From NCBI GenBank assembly GCA_050330855.1, contig JBHJNL010000209.1:1-27953 (forward strand): a DNA stretch of 27,953 nucleotides, written 5' to 3'. Under the pieces are notes generated by a model. That model was given only the letters and a program-made list of their open reading frames with translations. It did no database searches and was not told the origin of the DNA. A program made the translations under genes and the position numbers. Below, one piece after another: positions 6,527 through 15,541 of the stretch. Each line of letters opens with the position of its first letter. Positions within the stretch are counted from its first letter, which is position 1. Source of the DNA: RCC1774 sp050330855. Its GTDB lineage: Bacteria > Cyanobacteriota > Cyanobacteriia > Thermosynechococcales > Thermosynechococcaceae.

Positions 6527-9500
6527 TTATTCAAGCTGCTCAAGTTGTTGAAGCAAAATCGCTTCTGCATCAGCTTCTGATAGTTGTTGCACATCAATCG
6601 AGGCTGGCTCCGTCTGGACAGGCTCATCCTCAGAATCAGTTGGGAACAGTTGAGTGAGAAGATAGTCTGTCAGTTTACCGAGCGTCGGGTAATCATAAAT
6701 TACTGTTGAAGGCAGCGAACGTTCTAGCGCAGTCTGTAAGCGATTCCTTAACTCAACTGTGGTTAGTGAGTCTAGCCCCAAGTCTGTAAATCCAATATCA
6801 GGATCGCATCCCTCCTCCCCATCAACCCCCAACAACCGAGCCACCTCAGACTGCAAATACTCCATCAGCAAAGCCCTGCGATCCGTTACCCTCTCCAGCT
6901 CACTTAACAAATCCGACCCAGAAGCTTTCTCTATCCGTAATTCAGACCAAAACGCAGTCAGACCAGCAGGAACCGCCCACCGAGATTCATTGATGGGCAG
7001 AACCCCCACCTGCGCCCATGACTGGCGCAGCAAATAATCAAGCACCGCTAACCCAGTCTCAGGCTCAATACGCTCCATGCCTTCAAGACCACTATTGATA
7101 CGAGTGGCTAAACCCAATTGGTCCCACGGTCCCCAGTTGATCGAGAGCGCAGGCAGCCCTATGTTTTGACGCGCCTGAGCCAGGGTATCTATCGCTGCAC
7201 TAGCCGCTGCATAATTGGCCTGCCCCGCCGAACCCAGCAGCGAAGCCGCCGAAGAAAACAGAACAAAAAAATCTAAATCCAGATCAGCCGTGAGCTGGTG
7301 TAAGGTCCAAGCGCCATCTACCTTAGCCTTAAGGACCGATTCAAGGCGGTTCCAGGTTTGCGATCGCAGCACCCCATCATCCAAAACCCCCGCTGCATGA
7401 ACAACGCCCAACAGCGGATAGTTCGCAGGAATCTGCTTAAAGACTTGAGCCATTGCCTCAGTATCGGCCACATCAGCCTGGACCGTTTCTACCATTGCAC
7501 TAGATACTTTGAGGGCTTGTACCTGAGATCGTACCTTTTCCGTCACCCCACTGCGGCCCACCAGAATCAAATGCTTTGCCCCTTGATCAATCAGCCACTG
7601 AGCCACCAGCAATCCCAAATCACCTAAGCCACCCGTAATCAAAACGGTCCCAGTCGCAATGCGAGCCAGTGGATTTGAAGCCGCTTCAGGCGCGATAGGA
7701 ATCACAGATTGCTCTACAACTACTTTGCCAATCTGCTTCGCCTGCTGCATATAGCGAAAGGCATCCACCACCTTGGCGGCGGGGAAACTGCGGTGGGGCA
7801 GAGGCTTTAGGGTGAGCGGCGCAGCGTTTTGGAACTGGGCGATTACCTCCTGCAGAAGCGATCGCGTTTTCTCTGGCTCTCGCTCCATCGTCTCCATTAA
7901 ATCAATAATGGAATAGGTTAAGTCAGGTCGCTGTTGAGCCACTTGCTCTGGCTCCCAAATTCCTTGCTTGCCAATCTCTAAGAAATGACCGTTGTGGGTC
8001 ATAACTGCCAGACTCTGGGGAATAAACTCCCCTGCCAAAGAATTAAGGACAATTGTGACGCCCTTTCCCTTCGTCAGAGTCTGGATATCCTCGACAAAAT
8101 CTGCGGTGCGGGAATTGAAAATGTGTTGGATATTTTGCGATCGCAACCAGTCCCATTTCCCCTCAGAAGCCGTGGCAAAAATCTCGGCCCCTGCCTGCTG
8201 AGCAATCTGAACCGCCGCCTGACCCACGCCGCCTGCGGCTGAGTGAATGAGGATGCGATCGTCGGGACCAATCTTGGCGAGATGATTGAGGGCATAGTGA
8301 GCCGTCATAAAGGCGACCGGGATTGTGGCGGCTTCCGGGTCGCTCAACGATTTTGGTTTAGGGGCAAAAAAAGACGTGGTGACGTGTTGGGAGAAGGCTG
8401 GGGATGCTATGGCAACGACCTCATCTCCGATCTGATAGCCACTGACACCCTCACCAAGGGCCACAATCTTCCCCGAACATTCGAGGCCCAGCGGCCCCGG
8501 ATCGCTGGGATAGAGATCTAGCACATTGAGTACATCTCTGAAATTCAGCCCCGTGACCCGCACCTGTATTTCGACCTCTCCTGGTTGGGGCTGACGCCGA
8601 GCTAGCGGCTGCCAGCGAAGATTTTCTAACGTGCCTCGTTCCGTAATTACTAAGCGGCTCGATACCGCAGCCTGTAGGGTTTGTCGCTGCTGTTGACGCT
8701 CAGAGCTAATCTGAGCTGATATGAGTCGAGCTACAAATCTGCGATCGCCACGCCACGCCACCAGCGGCTCTGGTTCACCCCCACAAATCTCAGCCCAGAG
8801 CATTGAATGCTCATCTCTCAAGGACTGCCTACCGTGAGAAACGTTCAGCTCTGCATTCGCCCCCCTCCCCCCCCAATCCTGGGGAGAATACTCCAACAGT
8901 TCGCTACTCTCACCTGAAGCCTGGAGAGAGTGAGCCAATCTTTCGCGACTCTCCCCCCAAACGTGGGGAGCCGGGGGGGCTAGCGCAACCCCTTCGGCGT
9001 TTCCCAAGCCAGTACCCAAAACCAGCGGAGCCAAATCAACCACCACCGCATCAAATTCAGGATGCTCCAGCGCCAAAGTCTTCACCATTCCCCACAGCGG
9101 TGCCTGCATCAAACCCACAGGATGAAGCTGCTCATCGCCAACGCGCTGAGTCCCTTTTGTCACAAACCACAGCCTCGGCAGAGTCGTCCCTTTCAGTAAA
9201 CCCTGAATTAACGTTAACGCACTCCCGCAGCTCTTTTGCAGTGCGGCTGAGGTCACCTCGTTTCCTTCAACAGCATCTAAGCTCCACAAATGAATGACAC
9301 CGCGCAAGGGCAGTGACTGAGCCTGAAGCGTCTCTAACAAATGCAGTAACGCCTGTGGATCTTGCGGATCAATCTGATGGATGGAGCTAGCTGACGGAGC
9401 ACCTGGACTGACCAGAGTAACCTGCTGATCCTGTTGGGTAAGACAATTCGCAAGCTGCTGCCCAATTCCACCTTGGTCAGCGAAAATCAGCCACTGCCCC

Positions 9501-12500
9501 GGCTTCATTGCAACCGCTTCACTACGGATCTCTTTTAAGCGCCAGTCCACTTGATACAGCCAGTTTTGCCAGGGCTGCTGCGTTTGGAAAAGCGATGGCC
9601 GTAGGCCGGTCGAAGACCATCGCACCCCTAGCTTCTTTGCCACTAAGCCCGCGATCGCAACCACCTGCTGCCCGTCAGGACGATAGAGCCTGACATCAGC
9701 ACTCACCGTCTCAGCCACAGAGCGCAACTGCACATGGCTCCAAAGCTCTTGACTAGGGGAGGCGTAAAGGGTCAGCGCCTCTAAACTAATTGGTAACAGC
9801 GTAGAGCGATCTCCATCGGGCAGAGCTGCAAAAATAGCCTGACAGCAGGCATCGAGCAACACAGGATGCAAACAGTATTGAGCGTCTGCAAGAGAGTCTG
9901 GGAGTTGAACCTTTGCGAGCGCTTCCCCAGCGGTAACCCACAGGTCGACAATAGCCTGGAACTGTGGCCCGTAATTTAGCCAGATCGCTTGGCAGTCTGC
10001 GTAATGCTGCTCAACGGGCTTTTGCGAAAATTGCTGTTGCAGAGCGGCTAAGTCTATCGACGCTTCAGAGGGCAAGGTGCCTTTAACAATCGAGCCAGTA
10101 CAGTGTCTTTGCCATGCATCACTTGAGGCGTTGCAGGCTTGACTAAAAATCTGGAAGCTTAGCCCCGTTTCCGTTTGTTCCACAACGGTTTGTAGATCAA
10201 CGGTGCTTGTTAGGGGTAATGCCTGCTCAATGGCAATAGTGTTCAGCGTCAGATTGTCAGCAGAACCAAAGAATTTTTTGCCTGCCGCCAGCGCCATTTC
10301 TATAAACGCAGCACCGGGGAAAATGGGGGTTTGGTTGACCTGATGATCTTGCAAATACGCAGGCCGTTCAGCAGAAACTTGCGCCTGAAAGAGATGCTGC
10401 TGTAGCGGCGTAGAAATCGGCTGACCCAGCAGCGGGTGCCCAGAGGTTTTGGCTAACAAGGGCTGTGGCGGTGGCGGATCCATCCAGAAGCGTTTGCGCT
10501 GAAACGGGTAGGTGGGCAGTGAGATGCGGCGATAATCGAAGCCTTGATCTACGTTCTGCCATGCGATCGCAACACCCCGCACATAAAGCTGACCGAGGCT
10601 GGAGAGAATGACCTGCCAGTCGTCTTGTTGGGGGCGGAGGCTAGGGAGGTAGAGGGGGAGTTTTGAGTTCGGAGTTTTGAGTTCGGAGTTCGGAGTTTTG
10701 GATTGTGGTGTTGGATTGCTGGGGTGCTCAAGGAGAGATCGCGCCATTCCCAATAAAACTGGCTTAGGGCCGCACTCCAAAAAGATATCGATGCCCATCT
10801 GAGCAAGGGTAGACATGCTGGCTGCGAACTGAACGGGCTGACGGATATGGCGGCACCAGTACTCAGGCGTAGCAATCTGCTCTCCGATTCGCTCTCCGGT
10901 GAGATTAGAAATCAGATCAATCTGGGGTGGGTGATAGGTGACCTGCCGAGCAACCTGCTCAAACTCAGACAGCATCGGTTCCATCAGCGGCGAATGAAAC
11001 CCGTGAGAAACGTTGAGGAAAGTCGTTTTAATATCCTGGACTGTGAGTGTTTCTACAATTTGAGCGATCGCAGTTCGTTCCCCAGACAGCACTAAACTTT
11101 CAGGACCGTTTATGGCTGCGATCGCAACCTCAGAACTTTCGTTATCAAGGAACGGAAGCACCGTAGCTTCATCGGCCATCACTGAAACCATCCCGCCATT
11201 CGCAGGCAGTGACTGCATCAAGCGTCCCCTAGCTGCCACCAGTTTTAAGGCATCCTCTAGGCTGAAGACCCCGGCAATGCAGGCGGCGACATATTCTCCG
11301 ATACTGTGCCCCATCACGGCAGTCGGTTGAACACCCCACGATTGCCAAAGCTGGTAAAGGGCGTACTCAAGCACAAAAAGTGCCGGTTGAGTATGGGCCG
11401 TTTGATCAATCAGAGTAGCTGCTTGTTCCTGAGGGGCTGACAAAGGTTTATGCCCCTCACCCCCAGCCCCAAAGGGCGAGGGGAGCAAATCTTCTCTTGT
11501 TCCCTCTCCCAGAGGGAGAGGGCTAGGGTGAGGGGATTTCAATGGATATAAAACGTCTAGAAGGGGTGTCTGAAGATGCTGCTGTAAAATTTGGTCACAG
11601 TCATCAATGGCCTGACGGAAAATGGGCTGAGTTTTGTATAGATCCTGACCCATGCCAACATACCGTGATCCCTGCCCGGTAAAGAGTATGGCAATTTTTG
11701 GCGTTTTGCCTTCAATCTGCCCCTGATATCCATTGGCTTCAGTACCTGCCAACCCCGTTTCGAGTTGGTGGGTCAAATCGGTGAGGGAAGAAGTTGCGAT
11801 CGCCCTCCTCCATCCAAAATGCGCCCTCCCCACATTCCGCGTAAAACAAACATCTCCCAAGGGCAACTCAGGATGAGCATGAAAGAAATCAGTCGATTTC
11901 TGCACCAGATCCTTTAGCGCCTGTTCTGTCTTTGCTGACAGCGTAAACAAATGAATGGGTCGATCAGTCGTCTCCGAGCGCTGAATATCAGGAGCTTCCT
12001 CCAAAATGGCATGAACATTACTGCCCCCAATGCCCAGGGAGTTGATTCCTGCACGGCGGGGAGTGTCCATCTCCGGCCAGTCCCGAAGTTGGGTATTGAC
12101 GAAGAAGGGGCTGCGCTCAAAATCAATGCGCGGGTTAGGGGTCTCAAAATGCAGGCTAGCCGGAATCTTTTGATGCTGAATCGCCAATGTCGTTTTAATA
12201 AATCCCACAATACCAGAGGCAATATTGAGATGGCCCACGTTGGTCTTCACTGAACCAATGGCACAAAACTGTTTCTTTTGAGTCTCAGCCCGGAATGCTT
12301 GGGTTAACGCAGAGATTTCGATGGGGTCGCCGAGTTCAGTGCCAGTGCCGTGAGCTTCGACATAGCCGATGGAATCGGGGGCAACCTCTGCCATTGCCAT
12401 TGCTTCAGCGGCAACCACGGTTTGTCCCTCAGCCTGGGGGGCGAGATAGCCCATTTTTTGTCCGCCATCGTTGCCGAGGGCAGAACCTTTGATGACCGCG

Positions 12501-15331
12501 TAGATTTGGTCTTGGGATGCGATCGCATCCTCCAGCCGCTTCAGCACCACCAGCCCCGCCCCACTGCCAAACAACGTGCCCTGAGCCTTGGCATCAAAGG
12601 CCCGACAGTGCCCATCTGGGGTCAAAATCATGCCTTCTTGATACAGATGCCCTACTTTTTGCGGAGAATGCACCGACACGCCCCCCGCCAACGCCATATC
12701 GCACTCGCCATTAATGAGGCTCTGGCTCGCCATGTGAATCGCCACCAGCGAAGTCGAGCAGGCCGTCTGTACGTTGACACTCGGCCCCCTGAGATTGAGC
12801 TTGTAGGAGACTCGCGTTGTCAGATAGTCCTTGTCATTTGCCACCGTCATCTGGAAGCCGCCCATTGAACTGAGGGTCAGCGTTTGCATGGGGTCGTGGG
12901 TATCAAGGCGATGGCGATTGGGGTAAACATTATTGAGCAAGAAGGTGTTCATTGACGCCCCGGCATAGAGACCAATGGAACCTCCGTACCCCCAAGGATC
13001 ATAACCAGCATCCTCTAGGCTTTCCCAGGCGCATTCGAGCAAGAGACGCTGCTGCGGATCGATGAGTTCTGCTTCTTTGGGGGTGTAGCCAAAAAAGTCT
13101 GCATCAAAGGTTTCAATCTCACCGAGAATCGGACTGGCCTTAACGTAGTTCGGCTGCTGCAGTAGCTGCGGATCAACACCAGAAGCTAAGACCTCTTCGT
13201 CAGTAAAAAAGGTAATGGATTCGACGCCATCACAAAGATTTTGCCAAAACTGCTCTGCCGTCTCCGCTCCAGGGAATCGGCAGGCTAAGCCGATAACGGC
13301 AATATCGGGTGATTGAATTTGCCGTCGTTTTTGGCCCCGAGATCGCGCTTTTTCTAAAACTAGATCGCCCACAGTATCTTGACTAAGAAACGGAGCCAGC
13401 GCATCAATCGTGGGGTACTGGAATAACTCAACGACCGACAAGTCAACCTGCAAATGGCTCTGAATTTGACTGAGTACCTGAACTAACAGCAGCGATGTTC
13501 CGCCCAGCTCAAAGAAATTGTCGTAGATGCTGAGGTGCGATCGCTTTAGCACCCCCTGCCAAATTTCGGCCAACTGCTGCTCAACCTGATTGCGTGGCGG
13601 CTGGCGATCTGGCCCGGAAGCCCCCTGCAATGCCTCAAGCTGGCTCAAAACCTCTTTAAACTGCCCCGACTGAAACTGCTCCCGCAGTGGCTGATGCTGG
13701 ATTTTACCCACCGCAGTTTTTGGTATTGCCTCTCTCTCAACGGGAATCAGGTAGTCAGGACTAATGCCCATCGCTAAACTGACGGCCTTACGAATCTGCT
13801 TGAGCAACACCACCCGTTCGGGTTCAGCAAATGAGTCAGGATGGAAAAAGATAGCAAGCTGATCGGTATCTTGATCTGAATGACTCACAGCACAGGCTGC
13901 TGTGAAAGAAACCGCAACGCCTTCCAGCTCTTCCACCACAGCCTCAATTTCGTGGGCGTAATAGTTGACGCCATTGATCACGATTACATCCTTTTCTCGC
14001 CCTGCGATCGTTAGGCGTCCCTGCTGCAAAAAGCCAAGATCTCCCGTCCGAAACCAACCATCGGCAGTAAAAATGTCGACTGTGGGCTGGCCGTAGTATC
14101 CAGCAGTGACCGTTAGCCCCTGCACCTGCAGCGCTCCAATCTGACCTTCTTCAAGCACTTGGTCATGGTCGTCAACAATGCGAATCGACACCCCAGGGAT
14201 AGGTGTACCCACCTCGACAAACTCACGCTCAGCCGAGAATCGATGGGAATGAACAATACCCGAACAGGTTTCTGTCATCCCATAGCCGGGACTGACGGCG
14301 GTTTGCGCTAGCCTCGAAGGCTGCAGCAATTCTAAAAACCTCGCAGTAGTCTTGCCCACCACTGCTTCAGCCCCGTTCCCCATCCAGCGCATTGAAGATA
14401 AATCCCATTGTCGCTGTTGAATCTGCTCGGCTTGGTCATTGACTAAACCGTAGGCAAAATTAGGTGCCCAGGTGACGGTGGCCCGGTATTGCTCAATCAG
14501 GTCGAGCCATCTCAGCGGATTCTGCAGCACCAAGTTGTTATCGACCTGGATTTGCTGACATCCCAGCCAAACCTCTGTGAAATGGAACATGACGAGACTG
14601 GCGACATGTTCTAAGGGCATCCAGTTGAGAGTAATATCAGTGGCTGATAATCTATTAACAGAGGCCATGCCTGCCGCGCTCACGAGCAAATTCTGTGCCG
14701 ATAACATCACGCCTTTCGGCATCCCCGTGCTGCCAGAGGTCATCAGGATGAGGGCTGGTCCTTGAGTGGCTTCTGTCATCCAGTCCAGGGCAAGGGGGCT
14801 TTCTCGGAGAGACTCTGCGATCGCAACCTGCACCCCCTCAGAACCCGCAGTCCCATTAGAGGAATCTAGTGCATGACGCTCAACAAACGCCTGCACAGAC
14901 GGCTGCAGCTCCCGATTCGTCACAATAATGGGAGCCTTCAATAACTGCTGTGTCTGCAGTAATTGAGTCGCCTTCCGGTTAGGGGCAGCGTAGCTCAGCG
15001 CAGGGGCAAGGGGAACGGGAATAAAACCGCCTAAAAAGCAGGCCCACAGGAGTTCGATAAAAGAAGGGTTATTCGTGAGCTGCAGAATAAGTTTGTCCCC
15101 TGGCTGGGCACCGAGGGCGCTTAGACCACCCAGAATCCGTTGCGCTCGATCAAACACCTCAGCATAGGACTGACTCACAACGCCCTGCGGCTGGAGATAG
15201 GTAATGCCCGCTGATGTGAGGGCTGCACGTTCAAGAACCAAAGCCAGAGGCATCTCAACCCTGGCATCGGCTGATAAAGGGCCACCGTGACAAATGGCCG
15301 TGGGTCCGTGTACTTCTGCCTCGTGTTCCAT
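6527..15331 (-). CDS. Type I PKS: AMP-ligase, ACP, KS, AT, DH, ER, KR, ACP
   Basis: A 2934-residue modular polyketide synthase with a loading part and one fully reducing extension module. Approximate domains: adenylate-forming ligase 25-590 (TSGSTGMPKG at 198-207, GYGMTETCSG, TGDLGF, and PKTAVGKIQ with the catalytic Lys); ACP1 (Ser613 in GGTS); KS 675-1095 (Cys858, His994, His1034 all present); AT 1205-1530 (GHSIGEY, Ser1343; HGFH suggests malonyl-CoA); DH 1620-1900 (His1663, Asp1827); ER 2210-2530 (AAGGVGQAAV near 2364); KR 2560-2750 (GGLGDLG, Tyr2707, LDD motif, so probably B-type); ACP2 (Ser2855). The tail contains LSEADAEAILLQQLEQL, like C-terminal docking segments, so the chain should pass to another PKS. 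There is no thioesterase. The ligase lacks the LPxYHDMGLI motif of fatty acyl-AMP ligases and instead has MPLEHVASLVMFH and GCQQIQV, so the starter could be a fatty or an aryl acid. Three repeats lie in-frame in the gene (about residues 1266-1294, 1544-1558 and 2115-2158). Confidence 0.95.
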   Translation of the reverse strand: MEHEAEVHGPTAICHGGPLSADARVEMPLALVLERAALTSAGITYLQPQGVVSQSYAEVFDRAQRILGGLSALGAQPGDKLILQLTNNPSFIELLWACFLGGFIPVPLAPALSYAAPNRKATQLLQTQQLLKAPIIVTNRELQPSVQAFVERHALDSSNGTAGSEGVQVAIAESLRESPLALDWMTEATQGPALILMTSGSTGMPKGVMLSAQNLLVSAAGMASVNRLSATDITLNWMPLEHVASLVMFHFTEVWLGCQQIQVDNNLVLQNPLRWLDLIEQYRATVTWAPNFAYGLVNDQAEQIQQRQWDLSSMRWMGNGAEAVVGKTTARFLELLQPSRLAQTAVSPGYGMTETCSGIVHSHRFSAEREFVEVGTPIPGVSIRIVDDHDQVLEEGQIGALQVQGLTVTAGYYGQPTVDIFTADGWFRTGDLGFLQQGRLTIAGREKDVIVINGVNYYAHEIEAVVEELEGVAVSFTAACAVSHSDQDTDQLAIFFHPDSFAEPERVVLLKQIRKAVSLAMGISPDYLIPVEREAIPKTAVGKIQHQPLREQFQSGQFKEVLSQLEALQGASGPDRQPPRNQVEQQLAEIWQGVLKRSHLSIYDNFFELGGTSLLLVQVLSQIQSHLQVDLSVVELFQYPTIDALAPFLSQDTVGDLVLEKARSRGQKRRQIQSPDIAVIGLACRFPGAETAEQFWQNLCDGVESITFFTDEEVLASGVDPQLLQQPNYVKASPILGEIETFDADFFGYTPKEAELIDPQQRLLLECAWESLEDAGYDPWGYGGSIGLYAGASMNTFLLNNVYPNRHRLDTHDPMQTLTLSSMGGFQMTVANDKDYLTTRVSYKLNLRGPSVNVQTACSTSLVAIHMASQSLINGECDMALAGGVSVHSPQKVGHLYQEGMILTPDGHCRAFDAKAQGTLFGSGAGLVVLKRLEDAIASQDQIYAVIKGSALGNDGGQKMGYLAPQAEGQTVVAAEAMAMAEVAPDSIGYVEAHGTGTELGDPIEISALTQAFRAETQKKQFCAIGSVKTNVGHLNIASGIVGFIKTTLAIQHQKIPASLHFETPNPRIDFERSPFFVNTQLRDWPEMDTPRRAGINSLGIGGSNVHAILEEAPDIQRSETTDRPIHLFTLSAKTEQALKDLVQKSTDFFHAHPELPLGDVCFTRNVGRAHFGWRRAIATSSLTDLTHQLETGLAGTEANGYQGQIEGKTPKIAILFTGQGSRYVGMGQDLYKTQPIFRQAIDDCDQILQQHLQTPLLDVLYPLKSPHPSPLPLGEGTREDLLPSPFGAGGEGHKPLSAPQEQAATLIDQTAHTQPALFVLEYALYQLWQSWGVQPTAVMGHSIGEYVAACIAGVFSLEDALKLVAARGRLMQSLPANGGMVSVMADEATVLPFLDNESSEVAIAAINGPESLVLSGERTAIAQIVETLTVQDIKTTFLNVSHGFHSPLMEPMLSEFEQVARQVTYHPPQIDLISNLTGERIGEQIATPEYWCRHIRQPVQFAASMSTLAQMGIDIFLECGPKPVLLGMARSLLEHPSNPTPQSKTPNSELKTPNSKLPLYLPSLRPQQDDWQVILSSLGQLYVRGVAIAWQNVDQGFDYRRISLPTYPFQRKRFWMDPPPPQPLLAKTSGHPLLGQPISTPLQQHLFQAQVSAERPAYLQDHQVNQTPIFPGAAFIEMALAAGKKFFGSADNLTLNTIAIEQALPLTSTVDLQTVVEQTETGLSFQIFSQACNASSDAWQRHCTGSIVKGTLPSEASIDLAALQQQFSQKPVEQHYADCQAIWLNYGPQFQAIVDLWVTAGEALAKVQLPDSLADAQYCLHPVLLDACCQAIFAALPDGDRSTLLPISLEALTLYASPSQELWSHVQLRSVAETVSADVRLYRPDGQQVVAIAGLVAKKLGVRWSSTGLRPSLFQTQQPWQNWLYQVDWRLKEIRSEAVAMKPGQWLIFADQGGIGQQLANCLTQQDQQVTLVSPGAPSASSIHQIDPQDPQALLHLLETLQAQSLPLRGVIHLWSLDAVEGNEVTSAALQKSCGSALTLIQGLLKGTTLPRLWFVTKGTQRVGDEQLHPVGLMQAPLWGMVKTLALEHPEFDAVVVDLAPLVLGTGLGNAEGVALAPPAPHVWGESRERLAHSLQASGESSELLEYSPQDWGGRGANAELNVSHGRQSLRDEHSMLWAEICGGEPEPLVAWRGDRRFVARLISAQISSERQQQRQTLQAAVSSRLVITERGTLENLRWQPLARRQPQPGEVEIQVRVTGLNFRDVLNVLDLYPSDPGPLGLECSGKIVALGEGVSGYQIGDEVVAIASPAFSQHVTTSFFAPKPKSLSDPEAATIPVAFMTAHYALNHLAKIGPDDRILIHSAAGGVGQAAVQIAQQAGAEIFATASEGKWDWLRSQNIQHIFNSRTADFVEDIQTLTKGKGVTIVLNSLAGEFIPQSLAVMTHNGHFLEIGKQGIWEPEQVAQQRPDLTYSIIDLMETMEREPEKTRSLLQEVIAQFQNAAPLTLKPLPHRSFPAAKVVDAFRYMQQAKQIGKVVVEQSVIPIAPEAASNPLARIATGTVLITGGLGDLGLLVAQWLIDQGAKHLILVGRSGVTEKVRSQVQALKVSSAMVETVQADVADTEAMAQVFKQIPANYPLLGVVHAAGVLDDGVLRSQTWNRLESVLKAKVDGAWTLHQLTADLDLDFFVLFSSAASLLGSAGQANYAAASAAIDTLAQARQNIGLPALSINWGPWDQLGLATRINSGLEGMERIEPETGLAVLDYLLRQSWAQVGVLPINESRWAVPAGLTAFWSELRIEKASGSDLLSELERVTDRRALLMEYLQSEVARLLGVDGEEGCDPDIGFTDLGLDSLTTVELRNRLQTALERSLPSTVIYDYPTLGKLTDYLLTQLFPTDSEDEPVQTEPASIDVQQLSEADAEAILLQQLEQLE
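8859..8989. repeat. Palindromic repeat element inside PKS1 (in-frame)
   Basis: On the plus strand the element starts with GCCCCCCTCC, then CCCAATCCTGGGGAGAA, and ends with CGCGACTCTCCCCCCAAA, TGGGGAGCCGGGGGGGC and CTAGCGCAAC. These blocks recur at 22423-22601. The ends are roughly inverted copies of each other. Read on the coding (minus) strand it adds about 44 residues, including ALAPPAPHVWGES and SPQDWGGRGA, between the ketoreductase-like structural region and the ER domain. The second PKS has no insertion at this place. Confidence 0.8.
10660..10701. repeat. Heptamer tandem repeat in PKS1
   Basis: Six tandem heptamers of the form AGTT(TTG or CGG) run without interruption for 42 bp, a whole number of codons. 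On the coding strand they give TPNSELKTPNSKL, in the linker just after the AT domain. The same heptamer family (as its complement) occurs at about 18546-18655 in the second PKS. Confidence 0.85.
11451..11536. repeat. Palindromic repeat inserted in the AT domain of PKS1
   Basis: An 86-bp unit with inverted ends: CCCCTCACCC near 11454 and GGGTGAGGGG ending at 11535. An inner hairpin CCCTCTCCCAGAGGGAGAGGG-type palindrome spans about 11502-11522. It is translated in-frame as a Pro/Gly-rich stretch (SPHPSPLPLGEG and LPSPFGAGGEG) between LLDVLYP and LIDQTAHTQPALF, a variable loop of the AT domain before the active-site GHSIGEY. Length-wise it adds about 29 residues and the rest of the domain is intact. 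Confidence 0.85.
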
Positions 15332-15466
15332 GCTCTCTTACAGGACTTTCGCTCTATTCGGCGTAGACGGATACTCCTGGGTTTAGAGCCATACCCTACT
15401 CTCAAATCGCCCCTATCGGGAACTTAATGAGAACAAAGAATGACAATAACGTTGAACCCGACTATT

Positions 15467-15494
15467 TTGAATCGCTCCTACCTTGAATTAGAAT
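15467..15494 (+). promoter_or_regulatory. Putative sigma-70-type promoter in the divergent intergenic region
   Basis: TTGAAT at 15467-15472 and TAGAAT at 15489-15494 are separated by 16 bp and point toward the DRE-TIM gene, giving a predicted transcript start near 15501. The interval 15332-15541 between the divergent PKS1 and DRE-TIM/PKS2 units must hold both promoters, so shared regulation of the whole locus is likely. I could not define the minus-strand promoter. Confidence 0.4.
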
Positions 15495-15541
15495 AGCTTT
15501 GTTTTATTCGCTGGTCATTGATCCAAAATTTATCGCCCGCT

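Noticed and set aside
8803..9297. 164-codon plus-strand reading frame opposite PKS1
   Set aside because: It is Pro/Ser-rich noise produced by the palindromic repeat at 8859-8989 and antisense to coding DNA.
12350..12868. 172-codon plus-strand reading frame opposite the KS domain of PKS1
   Set aside because: It lies antisense to a clearly conserved KS domain and shows no family motif; such shadows are common in GC-balanced PKS genes.
6527..15331. Heterocyst glycolipid (Hgl) or olefin synthase (Ols) identity for the PKS locus
   Set aside because: Ols proteins have sulfotransferase and thioesterase ends, which are absent here, and the AOS release domain does not fit Hgl or Ols architecture.
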